The notes beneath the pieces were generated by a model. It saw nothing but the letters and a program-made list of their open reading frames with translations, had not been told where the DNA came from and ran no database searches. DNA of 64,000 nucleotides, taken from JAIBJN01 sp035461525 (GTDB taxonomy: Bacteria; Actinomycetota; Thermoleophilia; Gaiellales; Gaiellaceae). The stretch is from contig DATHVD010000096.1 in NCBI GenBank assembly GCA_035461525.1, positions 1 through 64,000 of the forward strand. Reading direction: 5' to 3'. Position numbers and translations under genes: made by a program. Shown in pieces: positions 60,163-64,000 of the stretch. The stretch's first letter is position 1. The number at the start of each line of letters is the position of its first letter.

Positions 60163-61521
60163 TTACAAGACTGGAAGGTATTTCTCCATCTCCCACTGGG
60201 TGAGCTGGACGCGATAGTCGTCCCACTCGGCTCGCTTGAGCTTGACGTAGCTGCCGAAGATGTGGTCGCCGAGAGCCTTCCGCGCGAGCTCGGACTGGGC
60301 GAGCTCGTCGATGGCTTCGCCGAGCGTCTCCGGGAGGGCGACGATCCCCCGCTCCTTGCGATCCTCCGGCGTCAGCGTGTAGAGGTTCTTCTCCATCGGC
60401 TCGGGCAGCTCGTAGCCGCGCTCGATTCCCTCGAGGCCGGCGTGGAGGAGCGCCGCGAACGTCAGGTACGGGTTGCAGGCCGGATCGGGGCAGCGGATCT
60501 CCGCCCGCGTGGCCTGCTCGTTCCCCGGCTTGTAGAGCGGGATCCGGATGAGCGCGGAGCGGTTGCGGCGCGACCAGGCCACGTAGACCGGCGCCTCGTA
60601 GCCGGGCACGAGCCGCTTGTAGGAGTTGACCCACTGGGCGAAGATCGCCGAGATCTCCCGCGCGTGGCGGAGCTGGCCCGCAATGAACGCCTTGCCCGCC
60701 TCGGACAGGTGCCACTCGTCGTCGGCGTCGAAGAAGGCGTTGCTGCCTTCCGCGAAGAGCGACTGGTGCGTGTGCATGCCCGAGCCGTTCTCGCCGAAGA
60801 GGGGCTTCGGCATGAACGTGGCGTGGTAGCCAGCCTTCTTGGCGAGCTCCTTGACGATGAGCCGGTAGGTCATCGTGTGGTCGGCCATCTCGAGCGCCGG
60901 TGCGTAGCGCATGTCGATCTCGTGCTGCGACGGCCCGACCTCGTGGTGGACGTACTCGATCGGGATGCCCATGTCCTCGAGGGCCTTGATCGTCTCGTTC
61001 CGCAGCTCCCAGGCTGCGTCGAGCGCCGTCATGGCGAAGTAGCCGCCCTCGTCGAGCGTCTCGGTGCCCTTGTCGTCCTTGAAGAGGAAGTACTCGAGCT
61101 CCGGCCCGACGTTGAAGGTGTCGAAGCCGAGCGAGCGCATCCGGTCGACGGCCCGCCGGAGCACGAAGCGCGGGTCGCCGTCGTACGGCTCTCCGTCGGG
61201 CGTGACGACGTCGCAGATCATGCGCGCGGTCGTGATCCCGCCGTTGGGCATGACCCGGAAGGTCTCGGGGTCGGGGATCGCAACCATGTCCGACTCCTCG
61301 ATCGCGTTGAAGCCGGTGATCGACGAGCCGTCGAAGCCCATGCCATCGTCGAGGGCGCCCTCGAGCTCCGCCGGCGTGATCGAGAAGCTCTTCAGGTGCC
61401 CCTCGATGTCCGTGAACCAGAGGTGCACGAACTTGACGCCGCGCTCGTTCACCTCGCGGATCACCTGCTGACGCGCCTCGAGCTCGCTCTTCGCCCTACC
61501 TCGCTCCTCCACCTGAGCCAT
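60163..61521 (-). CDS. glnA: Glutamine synthetase type I
   Basis: ATG 61521 with the strong ribosome site AAAGGAGGGAG gives 452 residues; an upstream ATG in the same frame lies before this site. Motifs: FDGSSITGF (D50-type region), metal ligands in PELEYFLF and HHEVGPSQHEIDMRY, GSGMHTHQSLF for ATP, RNRSALIRIP and the Glu loop NPYLTFAALLHAGLEG. It condenses ammonia and glutamate. NLYTLTPEDRKE contains a Tyr at the adenylylation site, but the length (about 450) fits the GSI-alpha class, so adenylylation is uncertain. An upstream hairpin may control it. Confidence 0.95.
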   Translation of the reverse strand: MAQVEERGRAKSELEARQQVIREVNERGVKFVHLWFTDIEGHLKSFSITPAELEGALDDGMGFDGSSITGFNAIEESDMVAIPDPETFRVMPNGGITTARMICDVVTPDGEPYDGDPRFVLRRAVDRMRSLGFDTFNVGPELEYFLFKDDKGTETLDEGGYFAMTALDAAWELRNETIKALEDMGIPIEYVHHEVGPSQHEIDMRYAPALEMADHTMTYRLIVKELAKKAGYHATFMPKPLFGENGSGMHTHQSLFAEGSNAFFDADDEWHLSEAGKAFIAGQLRHAREISAIFAQWVNSYKRLVPGYEAPVYVAWSRRNRSALIRIPLYKPGNEQATRAEIRCPDPACNPYLTFAALLHAGLEGIERGYELPEPMEKNLYTLTPEDRKERGIVALPETLGEAIDELAQSELARKALGDHIFGSYVKLKRAEWDDYRVQLTQWEMEKYLPVL

Positions 61522-61545
61522 CGCTCCCTCCTTTAAATGCAAAGA

Positions 61546-61572
61546 GCCCCGGGCGGAACGTCCGCCCGAGGC
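61546..61572 (-). terminator. Terminator-like hairpin in the leader of glnA
   Basis: On the minus strand a 12-pair stem (61572-61561 with 61557-61546) with loop CGT is followed by TCTTTGC, the best intrinsic-terminator match in the window. It lies 58 bases after the HNH gene stop and only about 12 bases before the glnA ribosome site. It can end HNH transcripts or attenuate glnA. Confidence 0.65.
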
Positions 61573-61630
61573 CTCGTCGCCTCGTGAACTTGTCCGAGTG
61601 TACAGCAGGCGGCGGCCGTCGTGGCCCGCG

Positions 61631-62128
61631 TCAGGCGAACGCGGCCAGGTACGGCTGCCAGCCGTCCGGAATCCTGGGCGCGGCCAGGGTGACGAAGAGG
61701 CCCGGCGTCGGCGGCCGGGGCGTCACGCGCATGCGCATCTCCACCTCCTCGAGCAGGCGGTTGCCCTTGCGCAGGTTGCACGGGGCGCACGAGGTGACGA
61801 CGTTCTCCCAAACGGAGTCGCCGCCGCGGGAGCGGGGGACGACGTGGTCGAGCGTGAGCCTCCCGCGCGAGCCGCAGTAGACGCACTCGTGGCCGTCGCG
61901 CGCGAAGAGGGCCTTGCGCGAGATCTTCCGCTTGATCGCCCGCGGCACGCGGACGTAGTTGAGGAGCCGGATGACGTGCGGCCAGGGGAACGAGGTCGAG
62001 GCCGAGCGGAGCGGCTGCGTCAGCTCCTCGAGCACCTCGGCCTTGCCCTTGAAGACAAGCACGTGGGCACGCCGCACGGAGCAGACGTTGAGCGGCTCGT
62101 AGCTCGCGTTCAGCACGAGAACCTGCAT
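61631..62128 (-). CDS. HNH endonuclease family protein
   Basis: A 165-residue protein from ATG 62128. It starts MQVLVLNASYEPLNVCS, the start found in a widespread family of small chromosomal HNH proteins. The HNH core has CVYCG and CAPC for structural zinc, the catalytic His in LTLDHVVPRS and the Asn/His-type end NLRKGNRLLEE. It is not next to phage or toxin genes. It belongs to the conserved housekeeping group of HNH proteins whose cell role is not established. It is transcribed towards glnA. Confidence 0.88.
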   Translation of the reverse strand: MQVLVLNASYEPLNVCSVRRAHVLVFKGKAEVLEELTQPLRSASTSFPWPHVIRLLNYVRVPRAIKRKISRKALFARDGHECVYCGSRGRLTLDHVVPRSRGGDSVWENVVTSCAPCNLRKGNRLLEEVEMRMRVTPRPPTPGLFVTLAAPRIPDGWQPYLAAFA

Positions 62129-62160
62129 CCCGCGGCAAATCGTAGACGAGCGGGGAGCCC

Positions 62161-62568
62161 TTACGAACGCGGGAGGACGAGCTCGAGCAGGTCCTCTCCG
62201 GCCGGGACGAAGCCGCGGCCGCGGTAGAAGGCCGTCGCGCGCCGGTCGCCCGCGGCGACGACGACCTGGAGCGTGGCCGCTCCCTCGGAGATGGCGAAGC
62301 CCTCCGCGAACTCGAGGAGCTGCCGCCCGACGCCCTGGGCCTCGTGCTCCGGGCTGACGAAGAGCTGGTCGACGCGCATGGCCTCGCCGGCCCGCTCGAG
62401 CGCCACGTAGCCGGCGGGATCGCCGGCGAGCTCGGCGACGAAGACCGTCTCGCGCTCGAGCACGCCGAGGGTGCGGGCGTCGGCGCCGCGGTCGAGGCTG
62501 GCGAGCCCGAAGAGGAGCGGCTCGTCGTCCGGCCTCAGGGGGCGGATCTCTGCCTTCTCGTACGTCAT
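62161..62568 (-). CDS. GNAT family N-acetyltransferase
   Basis: ATG 62568 gives 135 residues. AGGAGGTGA at 62588-62580 is a consensus ribosome site 11 bases before it and contains the GTG (62583) that would otherwise begin the frame. The GNAT fold is visible: IRPLRPDDEPLLF, the beta-4 strand MRVDQLFVSPEHEAQGVGRQLL with the acetyl-CoA pyrophosphate loop Q-G-V-G, and ATAFYRGRGFVPAG. It transfers an acetyl group from acetyl-CoA. Substrate unknown. Confidence 0.87.
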   Translation of the reverse strand: MTYEKAEIRPLRPDDEPLLFGLASLDRGADARTLGVLERETVFVAELAGDPAGYVALERAGEAMRVDQLFVSPEHEAQGVGRQLLEFAEGFAISEGAATLQVVVAAGDRRATAFYRGRGFVPAGEDLLELVLPRS

Positions 62569-62605
62569 GGGTTCCGGTTTCACCTCCTGGGCCCGGGACT
62601 GCGTC

Positions 62606-63091
62606 CTACGCCTGGGCCATCGCCCGATCGACGGCCTCCTGCTCCTCCGGCGAGAGGGCGACCGGGGCCCGGCCGCGATCGAGCTGCTTCACGTAGATGC
62701 GCGCGTAGTCGCGCCCCTGGATCGCGCTCATGACGACCCCCGAGCGGGCGGCGTCGAGGAAGGCGAGCGAGGCCGACTGGTGCCCGCCGGCGCCTTCGTA
62801 GGCGTCGTAGCGGACGAGTGCGACGTGGGAGAGCGTGCCGTCCACCCGCTTGTCGATGCGCGAGAGGCCCGCGGCCACCTCGTCGACCGCTCGGTGGAGG
62901 TCGTCGATGCGGGTCTGGAGCGAGACGGCGAAGTTGACGAGGTCGTCCTTCGCGGTGCCGAGGAGCACGCGCTGCGCCCTCCGCACCGCCCTGAGCTTCA
63001 GGTAGAAGGCGGCGGAGAGGCCGAGCGCGACGACCGCGGCGAGCGCGGCGCCGACCGCGACCCAGAAGGCGGCGTCGGAGAGATCCGACAT
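62606..63091 (-). CDS. DUF4446 family membrane-anchored protein
   Basis: A 161-residue protein from ATG 63091. One N-terminal transmembrane helix (about residues 8-30) is followed by a basic KLRAVRRAQ stretch, a short coiled coil (about 45-80) and a cytoplasmic domain. That domain contains HVALVRYDAYEGAGGHQSASLAFLD and GVVMSAIQGRDYARIYVK, the recognisable DUF4446 signature. The function of the family is unknown. The gene is 16 bases after the partial gene at the window end, so the two are probably co-transcribed. Confidence 0.87.
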   Translation of the reverse strand: MSDLSDAAFWVAVGAALAAVVALGLSAAFYLKLRAVRRAQRVLLGTAKDDLVNFAVSLQTRIDDLHRAVDEVAAGLSRIDKRVDGTLSHVALVRYDAYEGAGGHQSASLAFLDAARSGVVMSAIQGRDYARIYVKQLDRGRAPVALSPEEQEAVDRAMAQA

Positions 63092-63107
63092 GGCGCCAAG
63101 ACTATCC

Positions 63108-64000
63108 CTACTGGAGCGTGAAGATGACGGCGTACTCGGCCGTGTTGTTGCGCACGTTCTGCTCGCCCGAGACCGGCTCGACGGTGATCTTCAGCGTTGT
63201 GCGGGTCGAGAACGTGACGTTCCCGAGATCGCGGAAGGTCACGGTCTTCGTCTCGCCCGGGTTGATGACGTCGACCACCTGGCGCTTGCGGATGACCGGG
63301 TCCTGCTGGATCACGAGCGTGACCGGCACCTGGGTCTCCTGGAAGTCGCCCGAGTTCTCGATGAGAACCTGGAACGCAAGGCTGTCGCTCGCCGCGACGG
63401 TGTTGTCCTCCCCGGCGGTGAGCTGCTCGCCGCCCGGCTGGACGCGAACTCCGGCGATGCCGTTCCCGTGCAGGCCGCCCGCCTCCGGGCTCTGCGTCAG
63501 CCGCTGGACGATCTGCGTCCACAGCGAGGGGCTCCCGAGCTCGACGTTCTGGACGAACACGGACTCGGGCACGGACACGTCGGTGACGTCCTGCTGCTCG
63601 AGGATCGTCTGGGCGGGCGCGGCGAAGGCGTCCGCGAAGACGACGTCGCTCGCAACGAGGCGCTGGGACTGCCTGGCCAGGAGCTCGCCCGACTCGTCCG
63701 CGTCGGTCGTCTGCGCAACCTGGGCGAGCCCGCGGGCGATCCCGTCGAGGCCGTTGACCCGGAACTGCATCGTGTCGATGAGGCTCTCGTGCTGCTCGAG
63801 GAGCGGCCCGGGCGGCGTCAGCTCGCGAGTGGAGCGCAGGATCTGGCCCTGCTGGTCGCGGAGGCCCTCGATGTCTCCGCGGAGCGCCTCGATGGCGATC
63901 CCCGGCGTGGTCAGCCGGTCGTTGAGCTGCACGCCGAGCTGCTGGGACTCGGTGGCGACCACCGTGACCGAGTCGATGTAGTCGACGTACTCAGCCTTCG
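63108..64000 (-). CDS. Coiled-coil protein with beta-rich C-terminal domain (partial)
   Basis: The N-terminus lies beyond the right edge. The frame is open to 64000 and reads KAEYVDYIDSVT before the first internal start (GTG 63962). The visible part has a helical region (about 1-120) with regularly placed LRDQQGQILRSTREL and HESLIDTMQFRVNGLDGI segments. The C-terminal domain (about 190-297) is beta-rich and contains FQVLIENSGDFQETQVPVTL and FRDLGNVTFSTRTTLKITV, as in CARDB/FixG-like Ig folds. It is probably membrane-anchored through the missing part. Function unknown. Confidence 0.7.
   Translation of the reverse strand, partial: KAEYVDYIDSVTVVATESQQLGVQLNDRLTTPGIAIEALRGDIEGLRDQQGQILRSTRELTPPGPLLEQHESLIDTMQFRVNGLDGIARGLAQVAQTTDADESGELLARQSQRLVASDVVFADAFAAPAQTILEQQDVTDVSVPESVFVQNVELGSPSLWTQIVQRLTQSPEAGGLHGNGIAGVRVQPGGEQLTAGEDNTVAASDSLAFQVLIENSGDFQETQVPVTLVIQQDPVIRKRQVVDVINPGETKTVTFRDLGNVTFSTRTTLKITVEPVSGEQNVRNNTAEYAVIFTLQ

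Noticed and set aside
1..64000. CRISPR array, insertion sequence or prophage
   Set aside because: I saw no regularly spaced repeats, transposase, integrase or phage structural genes. The HNH gene belongs to a housekeeping-type family.

Overview
The window looks like a chromosomal segment of a very GC-rich actinobacterium. Gene density is high, many genes start with GTG or TTG, genes are often coupled by GTGA or ATGA overlaps, and there is an ANTAR regulator, a caa3-type oxidase and a mycobacterial-type UbiA prenyltransferase. The class Thermoleophilia (Gaiellales or Solirubrobacterales) is my best guess. That is an inference from gene content, not from a marker gene.

Positions 1-29000 are a large surface-polysaccharide locus. 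A minus-strand group (about 1-9509) holds a secreted GH26-like protein, four glycosyltransferases, a GT-C type membrane protein, a DUF1616 membrane protein and a GtrA flippase-like protein. A plus-strand group (9726-18596) holds a GT-C protein with a BamE-like tail, a methyltransferase, a PIG-L deacetylase, GT2 and GT14 transferases, a sugar epimerase, a decaprenyl-phosphate phosphoribosyltransferase-like UbiA protein and an acyltransferase. A nine-gene minus-strand operon (27738 down to 18584) encodes the Wzm/Wzt ABC exporter, four glycosyltransferases, a polysaccharide deacetylase, a methyltransferase and a sulfotransferase. A UDP-glucuronate decarboxylase gene (28026) diverges from it. Together these can supply sugar nucleotides, build chains on a polyprenyl carrier, modify them (methyl, sulfate, acyl, deacetylation) and export them.

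Positions 29069-31226 hold a real tRNA-Arg(CCT) and two decayed tRNA-like copies. They flank a secreted polysaccharide deacetylase and a small secreted protein, and may be the scar of tRNA-targeted integration or duplication. Positions 31419-35222 are a regulatory module: an OmpR-type two-component system, a Ser/Thr kinase and a small membrane protein. The kinase and the small protein share an almost identical promoter with an 11-bp-spaced CTCATC array.

Positions 35339-56000 are central metabolism. They hold sucA, a hydroxyacid dehydrogenase, a DUF4395-thioredoxin fusion, the cytochrome oxidase genes (ctaC, ctaD, ctaB, a 40-residue membrane protein), an amidase, and a compact seven-gene operon tkt-tal-pgi-gnd-zwf-opcA-pgl for the pentose phosphate pathway. 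A divergent ABC-F gene follows.

Positions 56000-64000 hold a frameshifted HEGWH protein gene, an ANTAR response regulator with its GAF histidine kinase, a heavily decayed PAS-sensor gene, glnA, an HNH nuclease, a GNAT acetyltransferase, a DUF4446 protein and a partial membrane-associated gene. Several genes here lack a normal start or contain frame changes. These could be real decay, unusual initiation or assembly errors.
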